Of a stretch of DNA of 64,000 nt, positions 18,808 to 26,461 are shown piece by piece. Source of the stretch: a virus; IMG/VR virus record IMGVR_UViG_3300020174_001540, positions 1 to 64,000 of that record. One strand, written 5' to 3'. The position numbers were made by a program, and so were the translations under genes. The stretch's first letter is position 1; every line of letters starts with the position of its first letter. Below the pieces are notes generated by a model. The model had not been told where the DNA came from, made no database searches, and saw nothing but the letters and a program-made list of their open reading frames with translations.

Positions 18808-19024
18808 AATCTTTATTTGAGACAAACGAGTACATTTCTGTAGCTTTTTTCGTAAGTTCCTCGACTGAATATAACTCAGTCATTTTTTGATATTCTTCAA
18901 ATTGAATTTGTCCTAATTCAAACATCTTAGCTGCGTAATGATGGTTAGTTTCATGGATTTGATCCATATACTCTTTAGCCATTTGCAACATATCGGCACG
19001 AATTTCAAAAGGATTTTTACTCAT
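18806..19024 (-). CDS. Small conserved T4-like phage protein (NPFEIRADML family)
   Basis: 72 acidic residues, fully helical in appearance. The opening KNPFEIRADMLQMAKEYMDQ is found in a small protein widespread in T4-like cyanophages and relatives. Function unknown. Its start overlaps the stop of the phasin-like gene and it is followed by a strong terminator, so it is the last gene of a small early operon. Confidence 0.7.
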   Translation of the reverse strand: MSKNPFEIRADMLQMAKEYMDQIHETNHHYAAKMFELGQIQFEEYQKMTELYSVEELTKKATEMYSFVSNKD

Positions 19025-19233
19025 TATTTCATTACCTTAGCTGCGGTTTCACCAGACGCATTCATAAAATCAGCCATTGATTTCATAGCAACCTTTGAAA
19101 AAGCTGTTTGAGCTTCAATAAAAGCATGCAGTGGCGCAGACAATTTTTCGTCTTTTACCAATGTATCAACCATTGTTTTCTTTGTAGACTGAACATGGTC
19201 AATCCAGTAGTTAGTTGTAAAGTCGTTAAACAT
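19024..19233 (-). CDS. Phasin-like small protein
   Basis: 69 residues using the ATG at 19233, chosen over an earlier in-frame start at 19290 because AGGAG lies at good spacing here. The protein is amphipathic helical: WIDHVQSTKKTMVDTLVKDE, then HAFIEAQTAFSKVAMKSMAD. This resembles the helix pattern of phasins, the proteins that coat polyhydroxyalkanoate granules. Phage phasin-like proteins may bind host storage granules or just form helical bundles. The short length makes the assignment tentative. Confidence 0.45.
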   Translation of the reverse strand: MFNDFTTNYWIDHVQSTKKTMVDTLVKDEKLSAPLHAFIEAQTAFSKVAMKSMADFMNASGETAAKVMK

Positions 19234-19245
19234 TTTTGTTCTCCT

Positions 19246-19288
19246 GTGTGTGTTAAAAGGGCGACAAAGGTTCATCCTCCACCTGCCC
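19246..19288 (-). terminator. Terminator with conserved leader CTTTTAACACACAC
   Basis: The minus strand forms a stem of GGGC/GCCC stacked on AGGT/ACCT (19259-19288), then TTTTAACACACAC. The same leader follows the hairpin at 20465. It overlaps the 3' end of the upstream gene and precedes the phasin-like start. Confidence 0.6.
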
Positions 19289-19490
19289 ACTTTTTACTTG
19301 AACGATACCAATTTTTTTGGTTATGAATGCGTCCAAGTAATTCTTGTATCTCATGCATTTCAGCACGAGATTGTTCTGATGCATTACCTTGAGCAATAGC
19401 TAATCCTCTACGACCAGCCTTTGCTCTTAGTGCTTGTTCTATTACTTCAATGTCTCTGACCGACAAATCAAATTTTTTGTTGGGTTTCAT
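19272..19490 (-). CDS. Small conserved T4-like phage protein
   Basis: 72 residues, basic. FDLSVRDIEVIEQALRAK and ELLGRIHNQKNWYR give a two-helix pattern, a conserved small ORF found near DNA-replication genes of T4-like marine phages. No enzymatic motif is seen. It overlaps the start-proximal gene by 23 bases and ends inside a terminator stem. Function unknown. Confidence 0.65.
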   Translation of the reverse strand: MKPNKKFDLSVRDIEVIEQALRAKAGRRGLAIAQGNASEQSRAEMHEIQELLGRIHNQKNWYRSSKKWAGGG

Positions 19491-19704
19491 TTAATATCTC
19501 TTTTGTAATTTTGTTTGCTGGCATACAAGCAACATTTAATATTGTATCGTTAAATCCTGCAACATCAATAACTTCTATTGCAAGCCTATCACTATTAGCA
19601 GGATTGTTGATATATTGTTTACATACGTTTTGCGTTTCAAAAGGTAAGCTCTTTAATGCAAAAGGTTCTGCTTCTAACATTGTAAAAACTATTAACCATT
19701 TCAT
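19468..19704 (-). CDS. Small hypothetical protein with hydrophobic N-terminus
   Basis: 78 residues. The N-terminal MKWLIVFTMLEAEPFALKSL could act as a weak signal or anchor. Two Cys (at about 28 and 59) might pair. It lies in a run of small overlapping early genes. I do not recognise it. Confidence 0.5.
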   Translation of the reverse strand: MKWLIVFTMLEAEPFALKSLPFETQNVCKQYINNPANSDRLAIEVIDVAGFNDTILNVACMPANKITKEILNETQQKI

Positions 19705-19733
19705 GTCCTGTTACCTCTTAGCATTATCGGTAC

Positions 19734-19919
19734 TTATCTACTGGGCGTCACATACCCATAATAAGAGCGATAAATTTCAGCAAGTTCTTGTTGGTCAGTT
19801 GACTCTTGAATAATATAGTCTTCTTTATCAACTCGAGATCCGTCTGCGATTGCAATAGCATCCTCTAAACGTGATGCTAATGCAATAACTTCACCATCTT
19901 TTGATCTTATAATATGCAT
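19734..19919 (-). CDS. Small hypothetical protein
   Basis: 61 residues using the ATG at 19917-19919, which overlaps the stop of the preceding gene (TGATG) and is therefore preferred to the longer form from 19937. Acidic, with SRLEDAIAIADGSRVDKEDY. Likely translated by coupling. Function unknown. Confidence 0.5.
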   Translation of the reverse strand: MHIIRSKDGEVIALASRLEDAIAIADGSRVDKEDYIIQESTDQQELAEIYRSYYGYVTPSR

Positions 19920-20089
19920 CAGTTCAGCCCAAAGCAAGGTAAGATATTAACATTACAATAACGACCATATTCTTCAAGGCCAACCATTGCCATTAGCATT
20001 AGTACCGGTAATACCGCAATCATAAAAATAATAATTGCAAACGCCCAGCCTAATCCTTTAGTTGTGCAATATTGTGTTTGTTCACTCAT
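19919..20089 (-). CDS. Small membrane protein
   Basis: 56 residues from the ATG at 20089, overlapping the stop of the gene before it by 8 bases. One strong transmembrane segment (AFAIIIFMIAVLPVLMLMA, about residues 16-34) and a short tail with two Cys. The upstream ATGs of the longer form (to 20116) lie inside the preceding gene. Function unknown; an inner-membrane accessory is plausible. Confidence 0.55.
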   Translation of the reverse strand: MSEQTQYCTTKGLGWAFAIIIFMIAVLPVLMLMAMVGLEEYGRYCNVNILPCFGLN

Positions 20090-20441
20090 GCTCGCCACCA
20101 TTCGCACGGCCATCATATTTACGGCCTGATTTTAAAATGTTGTTAAATGACTTAGGATTGTTTTCAGCTTGACGGAATGTCACGGCTGTGATTGTAATAC
20201 CACTAATAAGTAATAGGTGAAACGTGGCACTAAGACCGAAAGCAATATAGCTTCCTACCATTAGGGCAAAAATACCAGACCAAATAAAGAATAGACTCTG
20301 GAAGATCATATGTGCTACCATGGGGTCTAAGTTGCGTAGTGGTGATTTTTCGACTGTCATTACGCTGTCCCACATGTCTTTGGGAATAGCAGCTAGTGTT
20401 GAGATAGTAGTTGCCCAACCAATGGGTTTTACTTTTTTCAT
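20082..20441 (-). CDS. Two-helix membrane protein
   Basis: 119 residues. Basic N-terminus, then two hydrophobic segments near residues 47-67 and 68-90 (SLFFIWSGIFALMVGSYIA and LLLISGITITAVTF), with a hydrophilic tail. It is preceded by GGAG and the leader CTTTTAACACACAC, downstream of an early promoter and a hairpin. Not recognised. First gene of a small early operon of membrane and helical proteins. Confidence 0.55.
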   Translation of the reverse strand: MKKVKPIGWATTISTLAAIPKDMWDSVMTVEKSPLRNLDPMVAHMIFQSLFFIWSGIFALMVGSYIAFGLSATFHLLLISGITITAVTFRQAENNPKSFNNILKSGRKYDGRANGGEHE

Positions 20442-20449
20442 ATTATTCT

Positions 20450-20487
20450 CCGTGTGTGTTAAAAGTCAAACCCAGTTAGGGTTTGAC
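20450..20487 (-). terminator. Hairpin with TTTT tail and conserved leader
   Basis: Perfect 9-bp stem GTCAAACCC...GGGTTTGAC (20465-20487), followed on the minus strand by TTTTAACACACAC. It ends the Hsp20 transcript. It also lies at the very 5' end of the transcript from the promoter at 20501-20528, so it may act as terminator, attenuator or 5' stabiliser. Confidence 0.7.
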
Positions 20488-20500
20488 CGTTATTAGAATC

Positions 20501-20528
20501 AATATAACATAGTTTATTATTTTGTCAA
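20501..20528 (-). promoter_or_regulatory. Early sigma70-type promoter
   Basis: TTGACA (minus, 20528-20523), 16-base spacer, TATATT (20506-20501). It reads towards the membrane-protein gene at 20441 and begins just upstream of the hairpin at 20487. Confidence 0.7.
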
Positions 20529-20534
20529 TAGTAA

Positions 20535-20987
20535 TTATCCGTTGAGTTGTTCAACTGCAGATGCAGCATTATTAATAGCAATTTTACGAGGCTTCTTTTC
20601 TTCGGGAATTACATTTTCTAACGAAATAGTTAGAATGCCGCTATCAAGTGTTGCACCGTTTACTACAATCGTATCCGATAATGTAAAGGTCCTGCGGAAG
20701 TTACGTGCGGAAATACCGCGGTGCAGGTAATCAGGTTCATCTTCTTTGGGAGATTGATTTCCATCAATAGTGAGTGTTCCATCTCTCAATTCAATGTCCA
20801 AATCATCATAAGTAAAGCCTGCAATTGCTAACTGCAATTCATAGGTTTCATCTGACGTTTTGATAATATTATAAGGGGGATAGTTTGCTTGACTCGGTGT
20901 TTCTTGTCTCATCCTTTCAATCATTCGGTCAAAGCCGATGAAGAATGGATCATTTAACATAGACGTATCTAATCTGCGTGTATTCAT
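20535..20987 (-). CDS. Small heat-shock protein (Hsp20/alpha-crystallin)
   Basis: 150 residues. The alpha-crystallin domain starts near residue 38 (YPPYNIIKTSDETYELQLAI) and carries the conserved GILTISLEN near its end (G-x-L pattern, about 117-125) plus the basic IPEEKKPRKIAI tail. The family holds unfolding proteins in soluble form; T4-like marine phages often carry one, perhaps to aid virion assembly. AAGGAG lies upstream of the ATG. A promoter is at 21051-21078 and a terminator hairpin just downstream. Confidence 0.9.
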   Translation of the reverse strand: MNTRRLDTSMLNDPFFIGFDRMIERMRQETPSQANYPPYNIIKTSDETYELQLAIAGFTYDDLDIELRDGTLTIDGNQSPKEDEPDYLHRGISARNFRRTFTLSDTIVVNGATLDSGILTISLENVIPEEKKPRKIAINNAASAVEQLNG

Positions 20988-21050
20988 TTTGTTTCTCCTT
21001 AAATAAGCAAGATTAATATAAGGAACCCTTTACGGCATTCCTATACAGTA

Positions 21051-21078
21051 TATATAATACATTTTTCTAAAATGTCAA
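21051..21078 (-). promoter_or_regulatory. Early promoter of hsp20
   Basis: TTGACA at 21078-21073 and an AT-rich TATATA at 21056-21051 with a 16-base spacer, 64 bases before the Hsp20 ATG. The -10 is not unique because the region is a run of TA. Confidence 0.6.
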
Positions 21079-21087
21079 TGGTTTTAA

Positions 21088-21408
21088 TTAATTATTTTCA
21101 GTATAAGGCTGAAAATTACTTCCATTGGCAACCATGCAGGCAATACCATTAGGATATAATGAAACTAAAGTCCATGAACCTGTATCCTGATTAACCGTGA
21201 AAACAAATTCAGTTTTGATGGTTTGTCCTGAGGCATGAATATTCAATATTTGTCCATTAAACAATACCGGTTCATTATGCCTTTGAGAAATTGCGGCAAT
21301 CTCTTGCATCGTGGCACAAGATTGCATTGCATAAAATGGTGGGTAATTTGATTCTTGGGCAACAGCGGGTGCCGCAAGTAGTGCTGTAAGTAGTGTTAGA
21401 TATTTCAT
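21088..21408 (-). CDS. Secreted small protein (YPPFYAMQSC family)
   Basis: 106 residues with a clear signal peptide (MKYLTLLTALLAAPAVAQ, cleavage after AVA). The mature part has YPPFYAMQSC, EPVLFNGQ and FTVNQDTGSWTLV, a small secreted protein repeated in T4-like marine phages. Two Cys (about 31 and 91) could form a disulfide in the periplasm. Function unknown. Downstream of dUTPase on the same strand. Confidence 0.65.
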   Translation of the reverse strand: MKYLTLLTALLAAPAVAQESNYPPFYAMQSCATMQEIAAISQRHNEPVLFNGQILNIHASGQTIKTEFVFTVNQDTGSWTLVSLYPNGIACMVANGSNFQPYTENN

Positions 21409-21417
21409 ATCATCTTC

Positions 21418-21927
21418 CTATTCTCCAGTACTACCAAACCCTCCGTCTCTTTCGGTTTTTTGTTCTGGACGTTCTGTGGTTTCATTTAATTCAATGTTTG
21501 TTGTTGGTTCAATTAAACATTGAGCTAATCGCTCACCGTGCTCAATAGTAATAAGACTATCACTAAAATTCGTGAGCATTATAAACGACTCCTCGACATA
21601 ATCAGAATCAATTATGCCAACACCATTTGCCATGGCTAAACCTTTTTTAAGTGCAGTACCTGACCTAATATACATCTTCATAACGTGACCTTTTGGTACG
21701 TCAAAGATTAAACCTGTAGGGACGAGTACTCTCATCTCTGGTGGTAGTTGAAAGGCATCAGGTTTTTGTCCAACACCTTTCACTACAATATCCAACTTCT
21801 TGTTCCATGTATTGTAACCAACAAGTCTTTGTTTTTGTTCAATACAGGCTGCTATATCAAAACATGCCGATCCTTCTGTTGCGTATTCAGGCATCGTAGC
21901 ACGCTCATTCATTTTATAAACATTCAT
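21418..21927 (-). CDS. dut: dUTP diphosphatase (dUTPase)
   Basis: 169 residues from the ATG at 21927, chosen because it follows the regA stop by one base with a purine-rich upstream. Trimeric dUTPase motifs are visible: AACFDIAA-like motif 1 (GSACFDIAA), motif 2 (IRSGTALKKG), motif 3 (NGVGIIDSDYV), motif 4 (GERLAQCLI) and the C-terminal motif 5 (GGFGSTGE). It hydrolyses dUTP to dUMP, keeping uracil out of DNA and feeding dTMP synthesis, with dCMP deaminase at 31384. Confidence 0.93.
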   Translation of the reverse strand: MNVYKMNERATMPEYATEGSACFDIAACIEQKQRLVGYNTWNKKLDIVVKGVGQKPDAFQLPPEMRVLVPTGLIFDVPKGHVMKMYIRSGTALKKGLAMANGVGIIDSDYVEESFIMLTNFSDSLITIEHGERLAQCLIEPTTNIELNETTERPEQKTERDGGFGSTGE

Positions 21928-21928
21928 A

Positions 21929-22336
21929 TTATTTCTTTCCAATATTATATTTTGCTTCAAGTATCCAATTATCTTTTTCTTTATGTGAAAGAATTTTGAT
22001 TTGGTTTAAAGGTGCAATTGGGTCTTGCGCCTTTTCAGTGTTCACAATATTAACCAAACCCCATTCTTCCAATAAGTTAACTATTGTATTACGTCTTGCA
22101 TTATCTTCTTCGATAAACGTGTCCTTTTTACCATCTAGGATAAACAATTCTTTAAAATGTAGAATTGCATAGCGACCTTGTTTATGTAGGATGTGGCAAG
22201 ATTGGTATAATTTCTTTTCTTTACGAGATGAAATACCAATACGTGTGAGTGTTTCTTTGATTTTTAGAAAGCTGTCCTGCGTTGGTAGGGAAATTTCAAT
22301 GCCTACTCCTCTAAAAATGTTTTCTTCAATTTGCAT
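21929..22336 (-). CDS. regA: Translational repressor RegA
   Basis: 135 residues. RegA signature: KIKETLTRIGISSRKEKKLY, then SCHILHKQGRYAILHFKELF (about residues 25-67) and DNARRNTIVNLLEEWGLV. In T4, RegA binds the ribosome-binding sites of early mRNAs and represses many of them. The neighbours gp62, gp44 and gp45 are those of T4. It has a C-terminal extension of some 15 residues relative to T4 RegA (122). Confidence 0.9.
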   Translation of the reverse strand: MQIEENIFRGVGIEISLPTQDSFLKIKETLTRIGISSRKEKKLYQSCHILHKQGRYAILHFKELFILDGKKDTFIEEDNARRNTIVNLLEEWGLVNIVNTEKAQDPIAPLNQIKILSHKEKDNWILEAKYNIGKK

Positions 22337-22407
22337 AACGATAGCACCTTTATTATTGTTATTATTTAGGCGATGCTCTCATGACCATCCGAATATTTAT
22401 CATTTTC

Positions 22408-22803
22408 TTACCCTCCTGTGCTCAATTTGGAATGTACCTCTTTGAGATCAGCGGTTGATAATGCTTTGAGATAGAGTTTAGCAATTGTTCTATTGCATTG
22501 GTATACTTCTTGAATGGCATCAAGGTCTTTGCTTTTATCAGCTTTTGGCCATTTGCTAAACCGTTTACGTTTACGCAATACACCTCGGTAATATTGAAAT
22601 TGCGCATCTTTGAATAAGTGTGCTCTTTGATTCATTTCGTTTGCGTGAAGAATGGAATCCTCAAAGTTAGTGAACCCACGGTTAACAATATATGGAACAT
22701 ATAGATTTTCCGCCATCTCAGGGTTTTCATGGTTTGCAATCAAATCATCTTTTGAAAATGAGGCTGCGTTCATAAAATCAAAAGGTGTTATTTCTTTGAC
22801 CAT
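22408..22803 (-). CDS. 62: Clamp loader small subunit gp62
   Basis: 131 residues. Typical T4 gp62 features: ITPFDFMNAASFSKDDLI, then PYIVNRGFTNFEDSILHANEM and a basic FKDAQFQYYRGVLRKRKRFSKW (about residues 67-85). With gp44 it forms the gp44/62 ATPase that loads the sliding clamp. It is shorter than T4 gp62 (187), as usual in marine relatives. Confidence 0.9.
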   Translation of the reverse strand: MVKEITPFDFMNAASFSKDDLIANHENPEMAENLYVPYIVNRGFTNFEDSILHANEMNQRAHLFKDAQFQYYRGVLRKRKRFSKWPKADKSKDLDAIQEVYQCNRTIAKLYLKALSTADLKEVHSKLSTGG

Positions 22804-22987
22804 TTAGGTTCTCCTCAAGGTCTTTAAGCATATCATCAAAGTCATCGGCACAATTTTGACATAGCTTTAGGTGTAACGGTCCATCCGCGGTATCAATGTC
22901 AACACTGTAAATGTCTTTCTTATTAACAGTGCTTTCACAATTAAAACAAGTGTGCATACCTATAAGTTTTTTAATCCATTCACTCAT
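22778..22987 (-). CDS. Small zinc-ribbon protein
   Basis: 69 residues. Two CxxC pairs (CFNCES near residue 14 and CQNCAD near 43) make a zinc ribbon; the tail is acidic (DDFDDMLKDLEENLNG). It overlaps gp62 by 26 bases and gp44 by 4 bases, so it is embedded in the clamp-loader operon. A DNA- or protein-binding adaptor for replication or transcription is possible; I do not recognise the family. Confidence 0.65.
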   Translation of the reverse strand: MSEWIKKLIGMHTCFNCESTVNKKDIYSVDIDTADGPLHLKLCQNCADDFDDMLKDLEENLNGQRNNTF

Positions 22988-23937
22988 TTGAAACTCGTTT
23001 CTATCATAATTTCGGTTAAGAATGCAACCATGTTAACTTCAAGGTCAGCAACAAAGTTGGCCTTATACATATAGTCAGCAAGTGTTACAACAAAACCTGG
23101 CATTGATCTCATTTCAATTTTATCGTTTGACATATCATAGATACGACGGAACATCTCATTCATATCCTGGTCACTGTTTTTAGCAACCCATTTACGCATA
23201 TTGGTAAAATCTTTTGCTTTGAGTAATTCAAACAGTGCATCCATTGATTCTTGTTTAAGATTAATAAAAATACCTTCATCAATTTTACCCGAAGCTGCAT
23301 ATGATTGCAATTCAGTTAAAACACGACGGAAGTCAGGAAAATGTTTTTGGATTACTTTTGCAACTACCGCTTTATCGTGAGCGACGTTTTCAGTTTCAAG
23401 AATTGCCTCTACTCGTTTCATAAATTGCATCGCAAGTTTAGGACGGTCACTGGTTTCAATACTGAAATCAACTTCTGATAAACGAGAACGGAGTGGTGCA
23501 ATGATACGGTTTTTGAAGTTACACGTAAAGATGAAACCACAATTGGATGAGAATTCCTCAATAAAATTACGGAGTGCGGGTTGCACGTTAGCAGCATTTA
23601 GGTAATCTGCTTCATCAAAGATAACATATTTACGGCCGCCTTGAAGTGATACCGCTGACGCATATGTTGAAATATCATAGCGGAGGGTATCAATGTTTAC
23701 GTTCAATGATCCGTTCTTAACAATATAGTCACAACCCATTTCTTCGAGCATTGCTTTTGCAATTGTTGTTTTACCAACACCTGGTCCACCACTCAATAAC
23801 AGATTAGGAATACTATCATCAGATACGAATTTTTTAAACATATCTTTAGTTTTTTGCGGAAGGATTGTGTCTTCGATAACCTGAGGTCTATATCGTTCAA
23901 CCCACAATACTTCATTTGCTTTTGCATCTACAGCCAT
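22984..23937 (-). CDS. 44: Clamp loader ATPase gp44
   Basis: 317 residues, AAA+ clamp loader large subunit. Walker A GGPGVGKTT at residues about 50-58, Walker B FDEAD at 108-112, sensor region FTCNFKNRI, arginine finger SRLSEVDF. Opening LWVERYRPQVIEDTILP is typical. With gp62 it uses ATP to open the gp45 ring at primer ends. Confidence 0.96.
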   Translation of the reverse strand: MAVDAKANEVLWVERYRPQVIEDTILPQKTKDMFKKFVSDDSIPNLLLSGGPGVGKTTIAKAMLEEMGCDYIVKNGSLNVNIDTLRYDISTYASAVSLQGGRKYVIFDEADYLNAANVQPALRNFIEEFSSNCGFIFTCNFKNRIIAPLRSRLSEVDFSIETSDRPKLAMQFMKRVEAILETENVAHDKAVVAKVIQKHFPDFRRVLTELQSYAASGKIDEGIFINLKQESMDALFELLKAKDFTNMRKWVAKNSDQDMNEMFRRIYDMSNDKIEMRSMPGFVVTLADYMYKANFVADLEVNMVAFLTEIMIETSFK

Positions 23938-23956
23938 TTAATCACCATTTCATAAT

Positions 23957-23990
23957 ATAAAAAATAAGGTGGGGGCATTTCACCCCCGAA
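23957..23990 (-). terminator. Intrinsic terminator between the 86-aa gene and gp44
   Basis: The minus strand has GGGGGTGAAATGCCCCC, then ACC and a T-rich run (TTATTTTTT). It would limit read-through from gp45 into the clamp-loader genes. Confidence 0.6.
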
Positions 23991-23994
23991 GTTT

Positions 23995-24255
23995 TTACTG
24001 AACTTTGTCAGCGAGCGGTGCATCTGCTGGAACATTAGCAGGCGCATCCATAGGCATTTGGCCTTGAGGTGCTTCACCTTGTGGAGCGTTCTGTTGCAAA
24101 AACATTTCCAACTTGTTGCGGAGCATGCCTACTCCTGCTAATTCACGGCCTTCAATGCCGCCGCGGCGTGATACAACATCAATCATTTGAACAACTGTTG
24201 CGATATCTTGTAGCGAGAGTTGTACCTTCTCTTGCTCTTGATTTTCGTTTTCCAT
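23995..24255 (-). CDS. Conserved small protein next to gp45
   Basis: 86 residues. The N-terminal half is helical (LSLQDIATVVQMIDVVSRRG, then GVGMLRNKLEMFL) and the C-terminal third is Pro/Ala/Gln-rich and likely disordered. This short ORF with LQDIATVVQ.ID..SRRG recurs beside gp45 in T4-like marine phages. Starts one base after the clamp stop. Perhaps a replisome accessory; function unknown. Confidence 0.65.
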   Translation of the reverse strand: MENENQEQEKVQLSLQDIATVVQMIDVVSRRGGIEGRELAGVGMLRNKLEMFLQQNAPQGEAPQGQMPMDAPANVPADAPLADKVQ

Positions 24256-24921
24256 TTAGGATCCTTTCTTATAAGTCGACTTTGTGTCAATTGCTACGTA
24301 ATATGTAGCTTCATTACCTTTGAACTCAGAGATACCTTTACTTGAAAGCGTAACTTTGTAGTCCTGAGGTAGGAGTTTCAAATTATCAGTCTTGATGATA
24401 ATTTTGAATGTGTCGGGTGTTACACCGATTTCTACACCATAATCATCAGCTCTTTCGCTAGATGAGTCAATGGCTTTAAGATAGCATTTGCCATCTTGTC
24501 CAACAAATGCAACTTCAGAGAACTGAAGCACACCTGCTGCTTTCACCACTGATTGGATATCTTCCCACGATACCGCCACTTCAACGTCAGCGTCTGTGAT
24601 CTGAATTTCTTTCTCAGGTGGTGTATGAATCATAGAGATATCAGCAAACGCATAACGTGTGCGCTGTTTACCTTCTGTGATAATAAAGTATTTATCATGG
24701 AATTCTACATCCGGATTTGAATGAAGTGACAAAATTGATAGAAATCTTGACAAATCATAGATACAAGCCTGTGATGGAATTTGATCTGGAATTGTTGCTG
24801 ATGCAAGCAATGTTTTCTCAGGTGTGATTGTTTTCAATACACTACCTGGTTGCATCAAAATTGATTTATTAATAGTAGAGAAACTCTTCAGAATAGTCAG
24901 AGTACGGTCAGAAAATTGCAT
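24256..24921 (-). CDS. 45: DNA polymerase sliding clamp gp45
   Basis: 221 residues, near T4 gp45 (228). N-terminus TLTILKSFSTINKSILMQPG and middle ACIYDLSRFLSILSLH are typical of T4-like clamps. The ring tethers the phage polymerase and, in T4, also activates late transcription with gp33 and gp55, which fits the TATAAATA promoters in this window. Confidence 0.93.
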   Translation of the reverse strand: MQFSDRTLTILKSFSTINKSILMQPGSVLKTITPEKTLLASATIPDQIPSQACIYDLSRFLSILSLHSNPDVEFHDKYFIITEGKQRTRYAFADISMIHTPPEKEIQITDADVEVAVSWEDIQSVVKAAGVLQFSEVAFVGQDGKCYLKAIDSSSERADDYGVEIGVTPDTFKIIIKTDNLKLLPQDYKVTLSSKGISEFKGNEATYYVAIDTKSTYKKGS

Positions 24922-24944
24922 TATATAAGACTCCTGTCATTGTG

Positions 24945-25838
24945 TTATCTGTTTATTTTATTACGCTTTTGCCTTTTTGTCAATGGCTTTTTTGCTTTTT
25001 GAGATGTTTTATCAGCAGTTAGTGGTGCACCGAGTGAACCGATGTGTGCCATTGAACCTTTGAATACATATGCTCCAATATGTTGCAACTGCATCCATGG
25101 GCAAGTCCAAATTCTTAATCCAATATCACGTGCTTTACGGCAGAAGAAGTAATCTTCCGATAGATACCGTTTTGATACTGGGTCAATCATACAATCAAAG
25201 AATGCGTGGATCATTGTTTTACCATCAAAGTTTTCAGTACGAACATGGTCAGGTTTATAACTCATCTCAGGATATGCTTCTTTCCATTTAATAAGTGTTT
25301 CACGTGGGATGAGCATAAATCCTGTACCTGCTTCTGCAACCTCCATTGGTTCACCGACATTAAATGTTGCCTGTCCTTGAACCGGGTTCATAACATAATC
25401 AGCAGTATAGTTTTCTAATTCAAACGGATCTTTATCAGCACGACCTTCTTTGGCAGCACGTGCTACCTTTTCCCAAGCAATTGTTTTCTTTGGGTAAGGA
25501 CCTGTTACGATATTATAATTCTCAGGATCTGAAATGTTAACCGCAAGCATTGCAAGAATATCTTTTGCATTGAAACCAATATCAGAATCAATAAAGACCA
25601 TGTGGGTGCATTCTGACCTTAGGAATTCATCAACACAATAGTTACGTGCTCGCTGTACAAGGCTTTCATTAAACAAATAATAAAACTTTACGGTGATGCC
25701 ATTTGCAGCACACATCATAGCCAAATCTGTTGAAGCCTTTGTATATGAGCCAGCACATTGGGCACCATACATCGGACTTGCTATGAAGAGGGAAAACTTT
25801 CGTAATTCCTCAACTGTTACTTCTATTTTATTACTCAT
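24945..25838 (-). CDS. GT-A-type glycosyltransferase
   Basis: 297 residues. FIDSDIGF (about 87-94) supplies the DxD metal/nucleotide-sugar motif. The upstream NESLVQRARNYCVDEFLRS and the downstream EAGTGFMLIPRETL and SEDYFFCRKARDIG are characteristic of a GT-A protein common in T4-like cyanophages. The lysine-rich C-terminus (KTSQKAKKPLTKRQKRNK) is unusual. Possible acceptors include DNA, LPS or virion protein. It overlaps the DexA-like gene by 4 bases. Confidence 0.75.
   Translation of the reverse strand: MSNKIEVTVEELRKFSLFIASPMYGAQCAGSYTKASTDLAMMCAANGITVKFYYLFNESLVQRARNYCVDEFLRSECTHMVFIDSDIGFNAKDILAMLAVNISDPENYNIVTGPYPKKTIAWEKVARAAKEGRADKDPFELENYTADYVMNPVQGQATFNVGEPMEVAEAGTGFMLIPRETLIKWKEAYPEMSYKPDHVRTENFDGKTMIHAFFDCMIDPVSKRYLSEDYFFCRKARDIGLRIWTCPWMQLQHIGAYVFKGSMAHIGSLGAPLTADKTSQKAKKPLTKRQKRNKINR
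24955..24984 (-). promoter_or_regulatory. Possible sigma70 promoter upstream of gp45
   Basis: TTGACA at 24984-24979 and TAAAAT at 24960-24955 with an 18-base spacer, inside the 3' end of the glycosyltransferase gene and 34 bases before the gp45 ATG. Weaker -10 than the other early promoters. Confidence 0.45.
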
Positions 25839-26461
25839 ATCATCTCCATATCATTTTCAGCTCGATGGATTGCCTGCAAACGCATAACATCCGCAAGAAT
25901 ATCCCATGAGCTATCGTGTTCTTTAAAATTATTTTCCCACACTTCTGTACTATTGATTGGACAAAAACCATTGATCTTTGGGAAATCCAATTTTGCATCA
26001 ATATAAGTACGTGTATCTCGTATTCTCCAAAACTTTAGGTATTCTTCCATGTGTAGAAGTTTGTTTTGTGATTTAAACAAACGACCTAGAATAATAGGAT
26101 CAAACGTATTTGATCTTGACCACCAATATGTAATGTTTGGTTGGCTAATCAAATAATCCATAAACTCTGAACAGAACATTTCAACAGTTAAATCATTGGG
26201 TGTTGGTTTGATATGCCTACGCACCTCAGGACCTAGTGACTCCCACCAATTAACTGTTGATGCATCAACTTCATATCCATACTTTTTAACCTGATTAACA
26301 ACATCAAGTTTAAACCGTTTTGCTTTTACAACATCGTTGAAGTTGTATGGCTCATCAAGAAACTTATCCCAATTGAATACCATAACCGAACAGTCGATTA
26401 CAGCACATTTATTAGCATCCTTTCCGAATGTTTCGAAGTCAATTATAAGATCGTTTCTCAC
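25835..26461 (-). CDS. dexA: DexA-like 3'-5' exonuclease
   Basis: 208 residues, DEDD superfamily exonuclease. IDFET near residues 7-11 provides the first Asp and Glu; NTFDP (about 137-141) and HDSSWDILADVMR (192-204) provide the other acidic residues and the H of the DEDDh type. Size and order match T4 exonuclease A (227). It likely trims DNA or degrades host DNA; not essential in T4. It overlaps the cytosine methylase gene. Confidence 0.8.
   Translation of the reverse strand: MRNDLIIDFETFGKDANKCAVIDCSVMVFNWDKFLDEPYNFNDVVKAKRFKLDVVNQVKKYGYEVDASTVNWWESLGPEVRRHIKPTPNDLTVEMFCSEFMDYLISQPNITYWWSRSNTFDPIILGRLFKSQNKLLHMEEYLKFWRIRDTRTYIDAKLDFPKINGFCPINSTEVWENNFKEHDSSWDILADVMRLQAIHRAENDMEMI

Noticed and set aside
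22394-22401. GATAAATA variant upstream of regA
   Set aside because: One-mismatch variants also occur inside coding regions in this window, so it carries little weight without a perfect match.
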